The notes beneath the pieces were generated by a model, which was not told the DNA's origin, did not search any database, and worked only from the letters and a program-made list of their open reading frames with translations. DNA of 64,000 nucleotides from the NCBI RefSeq assembly GCF_019635465.1, contig NZ_JAHBZK010000001.1:1-64000 (forward strand), in the 5' to 3' direction. The translations under genes were made by a program, and so were the position numbers. Source of the DNA: Hydrogenophaga sp. GTDB taxonomy: Bacteria > Pseudomonadota > Gammaproteobacteria > Burkholderiales > Burkholderiaceae_C. Positions 1-11,396 of the stretch are shown one piece after another. How positions within the stretch are numbered: the first letter of the stretch is position 1; each line of letters starts with the position of its first letter.

Positions 1-1254
<1,254 letters not shown>

Positions 1255-1316
1255 GACTCTTTCCTTCAATCGTTAATGGTTATGCGGCGCGGGCAGGTCA
1301 GGGCCTTGAAACCCGG

Positions 1317-1847
1317 TCAGGCCGTGAGGGCCATCTTCATCTGTTCCAGGCGGGCCTTGACCGAGGTGTCGAGCACCTCGTCGCCGACCACCACACGAAT
1401 GCCGCCAATCAACTCGGGCTGCACTTCGACCTGGACATTGAGCTTGCGTTCGAAGCGCTTCTCCAGCACGGCGGCCAGATCGGCCAGCGAAGCCGCCTCG
1501 ACAGGGAAGGCGCTGTAGACCGTCGCGTCCGAGGAGCCTTGCTGCGCGTTCTTGAGCGCGCGGAACTGGCTCGCAATCTCGGGCAGCGCCGTCAAGCGGC
1601 CATTGTCGAGGACCGTGCGCAGGAAGTTCTGGCCAGCCGTCGGCAGCGGGGTCTTCAGCACGCCGGCGATCAGATCGAACACCTGCTGCGTCGACGCTTT
1701 CGGGTTGTCGGCGAATTGCAGCAGTTGATCGTCAGCGGCGACAACAGCCAGGGCATCGAGCCAGGCTGCCGTTGCGGCTGCGTCCTGGCCACATGCCTTG
1801 AACAGCGCTTCCGCGTAGGGGCGGGCAATGGTGGCGATTTCGGCCAT
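1317..1847 (-). CDS. atpH: ATP synthase F1 subunit delta
   Basis: Delta subunit (176 aa, usual family length) that joins the peripheral stalk to the top of the F1 head. It starts [16 protein letters not shown], the typical N-terminal helix of the OSCP/delta family, and ends with the conserved [20 protein letters not shown] segment. It lies 62 bases before atpA and 21 bases after atpF in the same transcription unit. Confidence 0.97.
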   Translation of the reverse strand: MAEIATIARPYAEALFKACGQDAAATAAWLDALAVVAADDQLLQFADNPKASTQQVFDLIAGVLKTPLPTAGQNFLRTVLDNGRLTALPEIASQFRALKNAQQGSSDATVYSAFPVEAASLADLAAVLEKRFERKLNVQVEVQPELIGGIRVVVGDEVLDTSVKARLEQMKMALTA

Positions 1848-1868
1848 GGGTCGTTCCTGTGGGCTCGA

Positions 1869-2339
1869 TCAGAGCTCGGTCTTGAGGCGGCTGAGCAGGT
1901 CAGCGTGCACGCCGGCGTTGACTTCCTTGCGCAGGATCTGTTCGGCACCTTTGACGGCCAGCACAGCCACTTGTTCGCGCAGCGATTCACGCGCCTTGAC
2001 CACCTGCTGATCAGCCTCCTGGCGCGCAGCGGCCACGATCTTGGCGGCCTCGTCGTTCGCGCGGGCCTTGGCCTCTTCGATGATGGTTTGCGCACGGCGC
2101 TCGGCATCGGCCAGACGGGTCGCCGATTCGTCGCGCGATTTGCTCAACTCGGCTTCGACACGCTGATTGGCCGCGGCCAGCTCGGTCTTTGCCTTTTCGG
2201 AGGCCGCCAGGCCTTCGGAAATCTTCAGCGCGCGCTCATCCAGGGCCTTGGCGATCGGTGGCCAGATGAACTTCATCGTGAACCAGATCAGGATCGCAAA
2301 GACGATGGCCTGCGCAAAGAGGGTTGCATTGATGTTCAT
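1869..2339 (-). CDS. atpF: ATP synthase F0 subunit b
   Basis: Peripheral-stalk b subunit (156 aa). One N-terminal membrane segment (about residues 5-25) is followed by a long charged Ala/Glu/Arg coiled-coil region, the standard architecture for a dimerising stator arm. It sits between atpE and atpH as in other proteobacterial atp operons; the 119-base gap to atpE has no gene. Confidence 0.97.
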   Translation of the reverse strand: MNINATLFAQAIVFAILIWFTMKFIWPPIAKALDERALKISEGLAASEKAKTELAAANQRVEAELSKSRDESATRLADAERRAQTIIEEAKARANDEAAKIVAAARQEADQQVVKARESLREQVAVLAVKGAEQILRKEVNAGVHADLLSRLKTEL

Positions 2340-2458
2340 CGCAACGCCTTTCTGTGTGGACTAAATGGGATACACACCGACCACCGTGAACGGGGACAGG
2401 CAGACATCAGTTCAAAGCGAACCGCGTGCCAACCTGCCCCACGGGGCCGACCAACCAA

Positions 2459-3651
<1,193 letters not shown>

Positions 3652-3675
3652 TTGTGTGCACCAATGCGCAGAGCG

Positions 3676-4191
3676 TCAACCGTTTGCATGCGGTCTGCGG
3701 GCCTGGAGCAACGCCCCGAACCAGTAGACCTTGAGAACCAACACCAGCCCGACCAGCAACCCGATCCAGTTCGGCTCCGGCAGGATCCAGACCGCCGCGG
3801 CCAGAAGAGCCACCGACAGCAAGACCTTGACGCCTTCCCAGAACAGGAAACCGACCAGTGCAGCCTGCGCAAAGCCCGACAACAGCCGGGACAGAGCGCT
3901 GGAGGTGAGTCCGTAGGCCATCAAGGCCGACGGAATGGCCACCGCCGCCGCACCGTAGAGCACCGACACCGCCAAAGCCCCCGACTGCCAAAGCAATCCG
4001 GCGGCCAGGGCAGCGAGCAGGCCCACGAGCCACTGCACCCCCACCAGCCGCCAAAGGGATAACTTTGGCTGGCCAGCGCGCCACTGCTGCGCCTGTTCAC
4101 GCGTCAGCGGCTTGAATTCGGGTTCTTGCACCCCATCTTCCTGTTCATCTGTCCACTGCGATGTCGGCTGGGCTGGGAGCATGGTCGACAT
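3676..4191 (-). CDS. atpI: ATP synthase subunit I (AtpI-like)
   Basis: Small membrane protein at the head of the atp operon, thought in this family to help assemble the c ring. The chosen start MSTMLPAQPTSQW gives 171 aa; it has a GAAAG site about 12 bases upstream. The open frame extends another 19 codons (to 4248), but that part overlaps the probable transcription start. Four hydrophobic segments follow an acidic N-terminal region. Sequence conservation of AtpI is low, so position in the operon is the main support. Confidence 0.85.
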   Translation of the reverse strand: MSTMLPAQPTSQWTDEQEDGVQEPEFKPLTREQAQQWRAGQPKLSLWRLVGVQWLVGLLAALAAGLLWQSGALAVSVLYGAAAVAIPSALMAYGLTSSALSRLLSGFAQAALVGFLFWEGVKVLLSVALLAAAVWILPEPNWIGLLVGLVLVLKVYWFGALLQARRPHANG

Positions 4192-4250
4192 CGCGATCGG
4201 TGGTCTTTCGACAGACAAATGGCAGGCGGGTCCGGGTCGCAAAGCCATTG

Positions 4251-4281
4251 ATTATACGTAGAAACCCCAAAGCGCCGTCAA
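4251..4281 (-). promoter_or_regulatory. Probable promoter of the atp operon
   Basis: On the minus strand TTGACG (4281-4276) and a perfect TATAAT (4256-4251) are separated by 19 bases. Transcription would start near 4245, giving a leader of about 54 bases before atpI. The spacing is longer than the ideal 17, but both boxes are close to the sigma-70 consensus. Confidence 0.55.
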
Positions 4282-4331
4282 GGCGCGCGGGTCGGGGAGC
4301 GCCTGCGCCAGCCCGGTTCGATAATTCCGCG

Positions 4332-5210
4332 ATGAACACACCCCAGCTACCCGATTCGCTTTGTTACCTCGACGGCGAATACAGCGCGCTCAGAGACGCT
4401 CGTGTGAGCGTTCTGGACCGCGGCTTCATCTTCGGTGACGGCGTCTACGAAGTGCTTCCGGTCTACGGCGGCAAGATTTTTCGCTTCGCGGAGCACATGG
4501 CGCGCCTGGACCGCTCGCTGGGTGAGCTGCGAATCGCCAACCCCCACTCGCGCGATGAATGGCTGGCGATCGCGCGCCGCCTCATTGCCGATCAAAGCGA
4601 CCGCGGCGCACGCGATCAGCTGATCTACCTGCAAATCACCCGCGGCGTGGCGTTGCGCGACCACGTGATGCCCCAGGGCCTGACGCCGACCGTGTTCGCC
4701 ATGGCCAGCGCGATGAAGCCGCCCTCTGCCGAGCAGCGTGCACAAGGTGTGGCCTGCGTCACGGCGGATGACTTCAGATGGCAGAAGGCTCACATCAAGA
4801 GCACCAGCCTGCTCGGCGCCGTGTTTGCCCGGCAAATCAGTGCCGACGTGGGCGCAGTCGAGACCGTGATGTTCCGCGACGGTTTTCTGAGTGAAGCGGC
4901 TGCCAGCAACGTCTGGGTGGTGCGTGATGGCAAGGTACTGGGCACACCCAACGACAACCTTGTGCTCGAAGGCATTCGATACGGATTGATCGAGTCGATC
5001 TGTGCCGCCGAGGGCATCCCTTTCGAACTGCGGCGCATCACCCGTGAAGAGGTGGCCAGCGCCGACGAGGTGTTTCTGTCCTCCGCCACCAAGGAGGTGC
5101 TCGCCGTCACCACACTGGACGGTCAGCCAGTGGGCAATGGCCGACCCGGGCCCGTGGTAGCCCGCCTGCACGCCGCTTACCAACGCGCGATCGCCGAGCA
5201 GTCGATCTGA
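4332..5210 (+). CDS. D-amino acid aminotransferase (class IV PLP enzyme)
   Basis: PLP-dependent aminotransferase of fold type IV (292 aa), probably D-alanine:2-oxoglutarate transaminase. Visible family features are DRGFIFGDGVYE near residues 33-44, the PLP lysine K156 in AHIKSTSLL, and ASNVWVVRDG. In related bacteria this gene sits beside dacA and the DUF493-lipB-lipA genes; here the last three follow directly. A branched-chain or 4-amino-4-deoxychorismate enzyme is the alternative within the fold. There is no Shine-Dalgarno site; a GATAAT box at 4320-4325 would place the transcript start on the ATG itself. Confidence 0.88.
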   Translation: MNTPQLPDSLCYLDGEYSALRDARVSVLDRGFIFGDGVYEVLPVYGGKIFRFAEHMARLDRSLGELRIANPHSRDEWLAIARRLIADQSDRGARDQLIYLQITRGVALRDHVMPQGLTPTVFAMASAMKPPSAEQRAQGVACVTADDFRWQKAHIKSTSLLGAVFARQISADVGAVETVMFRDGFLSEAAASNVWVVRDGKVLGTPNDNLVLEGIRYGLIESICAAEGIPFELRRITREEVASADEVFLSSATKEVLAVTTLDGQPVGNGRPGPVVARLHAAYQRAIAEQSI

Positions 5211-5218
5211 GACTAGCC

Positions 5219-5503
5219 ATGAATTTGCCACCCGACATTCCGCCCGAGCAATCGCTCATCACCTACCCCACGCATTTCCCTATCAAGGTCATGGGCGAAA
5301 ACGTGGAAGGATTTGCCGAGGCCATCGTCAAAATTGCGCTCGCCTTCGACCCTGACTTCGACCCCGCCACGCTCGAGCATCGCCCCAGCAAGGCCGGCAA
5401 CTACCTGGGGCTGACGGTCACCGTGCGTGTCACGTCGCGCGAGCACCTGGACGAGGTCTACCGCACCTTGACCACCCACCCCATGGTCAAAGTGGTGCTG
5501 TAA
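5219..5503 (+). CDS. DUF493 / YbeD family protein
   Basis: Small ferredoxin-like-fold protein (94 aa) of the YbeD/HP0495 family, recognised from its compact size, the motif [11 protein letters not shown] and its place immediately before lipB. The biochemical role is not firmly known; constant linkage with lipoate genes suggests a part in lipoate metabolism or its control. It starts 8 bases after the aminotransferase stop, so it is cotranscribed. Confidence 0.9.
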   Translation: MNLPPDIPPEQSLITYPTHFPIKVMGENVEGFAEAIVKIALAFDPDFDPATLEHRPSKAGNYLGLTVTVRVTSREHLDEVYRTLTTHPMVKVVL

Positions 5504-5510
5504 CGGCACG

Positions 5511-6218
5511 GTGACCCCGGTGACGATTGCGACGCGCTGGCTCGGCCAGGTTGACTACCTGCCGATCTATGAAGCCATGCAGGCCTTCACGGCCCTGCGA
5601 ACCCCGGACACGCCCGACGAGCTCTGGATTTGTGAACACCCGCCCGTCTTCACACAAGGCCTGGCCGGGCGGGAAGACCACCTGTTGGCTCCCGGCGACA
5701 TTGCGGTGGTCGCCACCAACCGCGGCGGCCAGGTGACCTTCCACGGGCCGGGCCAGGTGGTGGCCTATCCACTGATTGACTTGCAACGCGCGGGCTACTT
5801 CGTGAAGGAATACGTCTACCGCATCGAGGAAGCGGTGATCCGAACGCTGGATCACTTCGGCGTGACCGGCCACCGCGTGGCCGGCGCGCCCGGCATTTAT
5901 GTGCGGCTGGACGATCCGGCCAGCCACGCCCGCCTGCCCCAGGCCCCAGGACGGCGAGAGCCAGGCAGCCCGCCCCCGGAGCCCGTGTTTGACGGCTTGG
6001 GCAAGATCGCCGCGCTGGGCATCAAAGTCAGCCGCCATTGCACGTACCACGGCGTGGCACTCAATGTGGCCATGGACCTGCAACCCTTCCAGCGCATCAA
6101 CCCTTGCGGCTATGCCGGCCTGCAAACGGTCGACCTTTCTACAATCGGCGTCACCGCTTCCTGGGACGAAGCGGCCCGGGTGCTGACGCAGCACCTCGCC
6201 GTGCTGCTGCGGCCCTGA
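5511..6218 (+). CDS. lipB: Octanoyl-ACP:protein N-octanoyltransferase
   Basis: LipB moves the octanoyl group from acyl carrier protein to lipoyl domains of 2-oxoacid dehydrogenases and GcvH. Visible: [16 protein letters not shown], the lysine in [11 protein letters not shown] and the catalytic Cys177 in [13 protein letters not shown]. The start is GTG, 7 bases after the previous stop. Compared with the usual form there is an extra Pro/Arg-rich loop of roughly 28 residues between GAPGIYV and the catalytic lysine. It is 235 aa long. Confidence 0.96.
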   Translation: MTPVTIATRWLGQVDYLPIYEAMQAFTALRTPDTPDELWICEHPPVFTQGLAGREDHLLAPGDIAVVATNRGGQVTFHGPGQVVAYPLIDLQRAGYFVKEYVYRIEEAVIRTLDHFGVTGHRVAGAPGIYVRLDDPASHARLPQAPGRREPGSPPPEPVFDGLGKIAALGIKVSRHCTYHGVALNVAMDLQPFQRINPCGYAGLQTVDLSTIGVTASWDEAARVLTQHLAVLLRP

Positions 6219-6233
6219 CCGTCCCCATCCGCC

Positions 6234-7193
6234 ATGAGCACCACCTACGACCCCACCGCCAAGCAAAAGAGCCAGGCCAAGACCGCGCGCATTCCGATCA
6301 AGATCGTGCCGGCTGAAACGCTCAAGAAGCCGGAGTGGATCCGGGTCAAGGCGGGCAGCCCCACCACGCGCTTCTACGAGATCAAGGACATCCTGCGCAG
6401 CAACAAGCTGGTCACGGTGTGTGAAGAAGCCAGCTGCCCCAACATCGGTGAGTGTTTCGGCAAGGGCACGGCCACGTTCATGATCATGGGCGACAAGTGC
6501 ACCCGCCGTTGCCCGTTCTGCGACGTTGGTCACGGCCGCCCCGACCCGCTCGACACCGACGAGCCGGTCAATCTGGCCAAGACCATTGCGCAGCTCAAGC
6601 TCAAGTACGTGGTGATCACCAGCGTCGACCGCGACGACCTGCGCGACGGTGGAGCTGGCCACTTTGTGGAATGCATCCGCAAGACCCGCGAGCTCTCGCC
6701 CGAGACGACCATCGAGGTGCTGGTGCCCGACTTCCGCGGTCGCGATGATCGCGCGCTCGACATCCTCAAGGCCGCGCCGCCGGATGTGATGAACCACAAC
6801 CTGGAGACGGTGCCACGCCTGTACAAGGAAGCGCGACCGGGCTCCGACTACGCATTCAGCCTGAACCTGCTCAAGAAGTTCAAGGCCCTGTTTCCGCAGG
6901 TGCCCACCAAGAGCGGGCTCATGGTCGGCCTGGGCGAGACCGATGAAGAAATCCTGCAGGTCATGCAGGACATGCGCGCGCACGGCATCGACATGCTCAC
7001 GATCGGGCAGTACCTCGCGCCCAGCGGGCACCACCTGCCGGTGCGGCGTTACGTGCACCCGGACACCTTCAAAATGTTCGAGGCCAAGGCCTACGAGATG
7101 GGTTTCACCCACGCCGCCGTGGGCGCCATGGTGCGCAGCAGCTACCACGCAGACCAGCAGGCTCATGGCGTGCTCGAGGCGCTGGCCAAATGA
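6234..7193 (+). CDS. lipA: Lipoyl synthase (radical SAM)
   Basis: LipA inserts two sulfurs into protein-bound octanoyl groups. Both iron-sulfur clusters are represented: the auxiliary cluster set C63-C68-C74 ([12 protein letters not shown]) and the radical-SAM set C89-C93-C96 (CTRRCPFC). Length 319 aa is normal. It follows lipB by 15 bases, completing the lipoate assembly pair. Confidence 0.98.
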   Translation: MSTTYDPTAKQKSQAKTARIPIKIVPAETLKKPEWIRVKAGSPTTRFYEIKDILRSNKLVTVCEEASCPNIGECFGKGTATFMIMGDKCTRRCPFCDVGHGRPDPLDTDEPVNLAKTIAQLKLKYVVITSVDRDDLRDGGAGHFVECIRKTRELSPETTIEVLVPDFRGRDDRALDILKAAPPDVMNHNLETVPRLYKEARPGSDYAFSLNLLKKFKALFPQVPTKSGLMVGLGETDEEILQVMQDMRAHGIDMLTIGQYLAPSGHHLPVRRYVHPDTFKMFEAKAYEMGFTHAAVGAMVRSSYHADQQAHGVLEALAK

Positions 7194-7194
7194 C

Positions 7195-7890
7195 ATGGGC
7201 ACGTCCGGGCACGACCACATCGGTGTGCGGGCCTATGGGGCATCGCCCGGCAGCCATGCCCACGATCACTTCCAGATCCTGATCGGCCTCGAGGGCGTCC
7301 TCGAGCTGGAGGTAGCCGGCCACGGCCAACGCATTGGACCGGGCATCGGGTGCGTGGTCAGGCCCGGCGATCGACACGACTTCGAATCCAGCCTGGGCGC
7401 GCGCTGCCTGGTGCTGGACAGCCACGACGAAGGCTGGGCGCGCGCGCCTGGCACACCCAGCAGTGCAACAGTTGCCCTGGCGAGCTACCTGGCTGAGGCC
7501 TGCGAAAGGGCCCTGCCCCGCGCGCAAACCCTGGGGCCAGCCCTGTTGCTGGAAAGCTGGTTGCCCGCAGCCTCCGCAGTCATCCCCGCCACGCGACCAC
7601 GCCGTGCGATCGACTGGATCGCACTGAGCACGTGGGCGCGCGCGCGTTGGTCGACGGCGCCGCTGGCTGTGGCCGACCTGGCCGCCCAGACGCACCTGAG
7701 CCCGGCGCAGTTCGCCGCGCGCTGCCGCCAGGAGCTTGGACAGAGCACCCAGCAATGGCTGCGCAACCTGCAGCTGGACCATGCCCAGGCATTGCGGCGT
7801 CAGGGCAGCAGCGTGGCCGAGGCCGCGCGCCTCAGCGGCTACCGCTCGCCCTCCGCGCTCACCGCTGCCTTGCGGCGCCGGGGACGCTGA
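7195..7890 (+). CDS. AraC-family transcriptional regulator
   Basis: 231 aa with an N-terminal cupin-like half (His-rich start GSHAHDHFQ, then a beta-rich region ending VRPGDRHDF) and a C-terminal double helix-turn-helix (about residues 145-230) typical of AraC/XylS proteins. The ATG lies directly after the lipA stop, so it may ride on the same transcript. The ligand is unknown; control of the following exporter gene is a guess from position. Confidence 0.82.
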   Translation: MGTSGHDHIGVRAYGASPGSHAHDHFQILIGLEGVLELEVAGHGQRIGPGIGCVVRPGDRHDFESSLGARCLVLDSHDEGWARAPGTPSSATVALASYLAEACERALPRAQTLGPALLLESWLPAASAVIPATRPRRAIDWIALSTWARARWSTAPLAVADLAAQTHLSPAQFAARCRQELGQSTQQWLRNLQLDHAQALRRQGSSVAEAARLSGYRSPSALTAALRRRGR

Positions 7891-7950
7891 CACCTGTCGC
7901 GCGACGACAGACATGCGTTGGACGCCGACGCCAGCGGCGATGATCGCCGC

Positions 7951-8790
7951 ATGTCCACCGCCAACCTGTTCGCCATCGGCGCCATCGCTCTATGGGCCTC
8001 ATTGGCCGCCCTGGGCGTTGCGCTCACCCATGTACCGCCCTTTCTGCTGACCGGGCTCGGACTGCTGGTGGGCAGTCTGATCGCGCTGCCGTTGTCGCGC
8101 TTTGACTGGCGCCAGTGGCGCATACCCTTCGGCACGCTGGCGATCGGCGTCTATGGGTTGTTCGGCTTTCACTTTCTGTTGTTCATCGCCCTGCGCCACG
8201 CACCACCCGTGCAGGCCAACCTGGTGAACTACCTCTGGCCGCTGGGCATCGTGGTGATGGCGCCGCTGTTTCTGCCGGGGGTGCGCCTGACGGTGCGCCA
8301 CGTGGTGGCGGCACTGGTGGGGTTTGCCGGCGCCGCGCTGGCCATCCTCGGCACAGCTGGCGAGGCTCGCGCCACCTGGGCCTGGGGCTACCTGCCGGCG
8401 CTGGGCTCGGCCTTCATCTGGGCGAGCTACTCGCTGCTGACCAAGCGGGTGCGCGCCTTCCCCACCGCAGCGATCGGCAGCTTCGCCGCCGTCTCGGGCC
8501 TGCTGTCGCTGGGCTGCCATGCCCTGCTGGAACCGGCGGTGACGCTGAGCGCCAAAGACATGGCCTTGATTGCGCTGCTGGGCCTGGGCCCGCTGGGTGG
8601 TGCGTTTTTTCTGTGGGACGCCGCACTCAAGCGCGGGGACGCGCGGCAGATCGGCGTGTTGAGCTTTCTCACGCCTTTGCTGTCGACCCTCACCCTGCTG
8701 GCGATGCGTGCCGAAATGCCCACCCCATCGATCGCACTCGCTGCCGCCATGATCATTGGCGCCGCGGTGGTCGCCACCCGGCAACGCTGA
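7951..8790 (+). CDS. EamA/DMT-family exporter (YddG-like)
   Basis: Integral membrane protein of 279 aa with about ten hydrophobic segments in two repeated EamA halves, as in drug/metabolite transporters. The segment NLVNYLWPLGIVVMAPL is like that of the aromatic amino acid exporter YddG. The likely start is the ATG at 7951; the frame is open a few codons further upstream. Substrate is not determinable from sequence. Confidence 0.85.
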   Translation: MSTANLFAIGAIALWASLAALGVALTHVPPFLLTGLGLLVGSLIALPLSRFDWRQWRIPFGTLAIGVYGLFGFHFLLFIALRHAPPVQANLVNYLWPLGIVVMAPLFLPGVRLTVRHVVAALVGFAGAALAILGTAGEARATWAWGYLPALGSAFIWASYSLLTKRVRAFPTAAIGSFAAVSGLLSLGCHALLEPAVTLSAKDMALIALLGLGPLGGAFFLWDAALKRGDARQIGVLSFLTPLLSTLTLLAMRAEMPTPSIALAAAMIIGAAVVATRQR

Positions 8791-8799
8791 GCGGCGGGC

Positions 8800-10548
8800 T
8801 CAGTCCGCCAGCAAGGCGGCGGGCTCTTCGGCGTTCAACACTTCCTGCGCCCAGGCCGCCAGCTTGCTGGTGTCGCTGCGCAGGATCTGCTGCTTGACCG
8901 CCAGGATCTGCGACGGGTGCATCGAGAAGCTGCGCAGACCCAGACCCAGCAGCAGTCGCGTCATGGTCACGTCGCCGGCCATTTCGCCGCACACGCTCAC
9001 GCCCCGCCCCTGCGCGTTGGCCTGGGCAATGGTGTTGGCCACCAGGTGCAGCACCGCCGGGTGCAAGGGGTCGTAGAGGTGGGCCACCGCCTCATCGGCC
9101 CGATCGATGGCCAGCGTGTACTGGATGAGGTCGTTGGTGCCGATCGACAGGAAATCGAAGTGCCGCAGGAACAGCGGAATGGTGAGTGCCGCAGCCGGCA
9201 CCTCGATCATGGCGCCCAGCCGGACCGGGCCATGCGCCACACCCGCTGCATCAAGTTGCTCTCTGGCCTTGGCCACCAGCTGCAGCGTCTGACGAATCTC
9301 GGCGCCGTGCGCCAGCATCGGGATGAGCAGGTTCACCGGCCCATGCGCCGCGGCGCGAAGAATGGCGCGCAGCTGGGCGAGAAACATCGACGGGTCGGCC
9401 AGGCTCCATCGAATGGCGCGCAGACCGAGTGCCGGGTTGAGGTGGTCGTCGCTGCGGGACGCGGCGCGATCCAGCGGTTTGTCGGCCCCCACGTCCACCG
9501 TGCGGATGGTGACGGGCAAGCCCTGCATGCCCTCGACGGCGCGCAGGTAGGCGCGGTACTGCTCTTCCTCGTCGGGCGTCTGCCCCTCGCGGCCCATGAA
9601 CAGAAATTCGCTGCGGAACAGACCCACGCCCATGGCACCGGCCTTGATGGCGGCCACCGTGTCGTCGGGCTGTTCGATGTTGGCCAGCAGCTCGATCTTC
9701 TGACCGTCCAGCGTGACCGCCGGCGTGTGCTGCAGGCGCGAAAGCTTCTCGCGCTCGATCTCGCCCTGGCGGCGCTTGAAGCCGTACTCTGCCAGCACGA
9801 TGGGCGATGGATCGACCACCACCACGCCGGCGTCACCGTCGATGATGACCCAGTCGTCCTGGCGGATGAGGTGACTGGCCGAGCGCGCGCCCACCACCGC
9901 GGGGATGTCCATGCTGCGCGCAACGATGGCGGTGTGGCTGGTCTTGCCGCCCACGTCGGTCACGAAGCCGGCAAACACGCTTTGCTTGAACTGCAACATG
10001 TCGGCCGGCGACAGGTCGTGCGCGATCAGCACCAGTGGGTCTTCGCTGTCGCGTCGCGCCGGATCAACCACGCCCGCCGCGGCCATGGGCGAGGTCTCGC
10101 CGCGCATCACACGCAGCATGCGATCGACCACCTGTTCGAGGTCGGCCTTGCGCTCGCGCAGGTACGGGTCTTCCATCTCGTCGAACTGCCGCGAGATGAC
10201 CTCCAGCTGGGTGGTCAGCGCCCACTCGGCGTTGTAGTGGCGATCGACCACCCAGTGCCGCACCCCTGCAGACAACTGCTCGTCCTGCAGCAGCATCAGG
10301 TGCACGTCGAGCACCGCCGTGAGTTCGGGGTGCGCATCGGCCGGGCCCATCTCGGCCAGGCTCTTCTGTACCCGCGCAATGTCGTCCGAGACGGCCACCC
10401 GCGCGCGGCGCAGGCGTTCGAGCTCGGCCTCGGTCTCTTCGGCCGGCACCAGGTAGTGCGCCACGTCAATGCGGCTGGCCGCCACGATTACCGCCCGCCC
10501 AATGGCCACGCCACGGGACACCGCGAGACCGTGCACTGCGAACGTCAT
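8800..10548 (-). CDS. ptsI: Phosphoenolpyruvate-protein phosphotransferase (PTS enzyme I)
   Basis: Enzyme I takes phosphate from PEP and passes it to HPr. The chosen start MTFAVHGLAVSRGVAIG gives 582 aa, normal for EI; the upstream open frame runs through an intergenic repeat and is not coding. The phospho-acceptor histidine is H206 in GGKTSHTAIVARS; the PEP-binding barrel follows (SIGTNDLIQYTLAIDR). It is downstream of ptsH, separated by a duplicated 77-bp repeat. Confidence 0.96.
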   Translation of the reverse strand: MTFAVHGLAVSRGVAIGRAVIVAASRIDVAHYLVPAEETEAELERLRRARVAVSDDIARVQKSLAEMGPADAHPELTAVLDVHLMLLQDEQLSAGVRHWVVDRHYNAEWALTTQLEVISRQFDEMEDPYLRERKADLEQVVDRMLRVMRGETSPMAAAGVVDPARRDSEDPLVLIAHDLSPADMLQFKQSVFAGFVTDVGGKTSHTAIVARSMDIPAVVGARSASHLIRQDDWVIIDGDAGVVVVDPSPIVLAEYGFKRRQGEIEREKLSRLQHTPAVTLDGQKIELLANIEQPDDTVAAIKAGAMGVGLFRSEFLFMGREGQTPDEEEQYRAYLRAVEGMQGLPVTIRTVDVGADKPLDRAASRSDDHLNPALGLRAIRWSLADPSMFLAQLRAILRAAAHGPVNLLIPMLAHGAEIRQTLQLVAKAREQLDAAGVAHGPVRLGAMIEVPAAALTIPLFLRHFDFLSIGTNDLIQYTLAIDRADEAVAHLYDPLHPAVLHLVANTIAQANAQGRGVSVCGEMAGDVTMTRLLLGLGLRSFSMHPSQILAVKQQILRSDTSKLAAWAQEVLNAEEPAALLAD

Positions 10549-10550
10549 GT

Positions 10551-10708
10551 TTCGCCGCCGGGCCGCCCCAAGGTGAAGCAACCCACTCGTGAAACAGCAA
10601 CCCGCGCAGCGGTGGAACGCGGGGGCCGCGTTTCGCCGCCGGGCCGCCCCAAGGCGAAACAGCCCCCCAGGGGGGCAGCGACCCGCGCAGCGGCGGAGCG
10701 TGGGGGCC
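10551..10708. repeat. Two tandem copies of a 77-bp GC-rich intergenic repeat
   Basis: Copy 1 is 10551-10627 and copy 2 is 10632-10708; both are 77 bases long, begin TTCGCCGCCGGGCCGCCCCA and end GGGGGCC. They differ mainly in the middle third. They fill the ptsH-ptsI gap. Similar elements are, from memory, scattered between genes in Comamonadaceae; function unknown. Confidence 0.8.
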
Positions 10709-10711
10709 TCA

Positions 10712-10981
10712 TCACTCGCCTTCGCCGAACTTGTCGTTGATGAGCGCCAGCAGCGCATCCATGGCGACTTGTTCGTCCGCCCCATTGATCTCGATGTCGA
10801 CCGTGCTGCCGATGCCGGCGGCCAGCATCATCACGCCCATGATGCTCTTGGCATTGACACGCCGTTCACCTCGCGACATCCAGACCTCGCTGGCAAAACT
10901 GCCGGCCAGCTTGGTGAGCTTGGCCGAGGCGCGGGCGTGAAGGCCCAGCTTATTGCTGATGGTCACGGTGGTCTTGATCAT
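10712..10981 (-). CDS. ptsH: Phosphocarrier protein HPr
   Basis: HPr (89 aa) carries phosphate from enzyme I to EIIA proteins. Phospho-site His15 in GLHARAS and the regulatory Ser46 in KSIMGVMM are both present, so control by an HPr kinase is possible. The first 32 bases overlap the end of the upstream EIIA gene, indicating translational coupling. Confidence 0.97.
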   Translation of the reverse strand: MIKTTVTISNKLGLHARASAKLTKLAGSFASEVWMSRGERRVNAKSIMGVMMLAAGIGSTVDIEINGADEQVAMDALLALINDKFGEGE

Positions 10982-11396
10982 GCGTGGCTCGTCTGGCCTG
11001 GTTTTGTGGGGCGGTCACGGCCACCTGCATCACGCCCTGGGTGGCACCGATCAGGGCACGCGAGATCAGCGCGTCGAGCGATTCGTGCCGGTAGCTCACG
11101 GTGCGCAGCAGCATGGGCAGGTTCACCCCGGTGATGAGCTTGCTGCGCACGCCGTCAATGAGTTTTTGCGCCACGTTGCAGGGCGTGGCGCCGAACACGT
11201 CGGTCACCACCAGCGTCTGCGGTCGGGCCATCTGCGTGAGCAGCAGGCGCGCCTGCGCCAGCGTTTCTTCGGGCGGCACATTGGGCTGAACGTCCAGTGC
11301 TACCACGGCCTCGTGCGCGTCGGGAAAGACATGCAGCACGCACTGCCGCAAGGCCGAAGCCAGCGGGGCGTGCGCGATCAGCAGGATGCCGTTCAT
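10950..11396 (-). CDS. PTS EIIA component, mannose type
   Basis: 148-aa EIIA-Man-like domain protein, phospho-acceptor His9 in MNGILLIAHAPLASAL; also VVTDVFGATPCNVA typical of the family. It lacks attached IIB/IIC domains and no permease gene is near, so it probably acts in regulation rather than sugar uptake (inference from the family in betaproteobacteria). It overlaps the MFS gene by 4 bases and ptsH by 32. Confidence 0.9.
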   Translation of the reverse strand: MNGILLIAHAPLASALRQCVLHVFPDAHEAVVALDVQPNVPPEETLAQARLLLTQMARPQTLVVTDVFGATPCNVAQKLIDGVRSKLITGVNLPMLLRTVSYRHESLDALISRALIGATQGVMQVAVTAPQNQARRATHDQDHRDHQQ

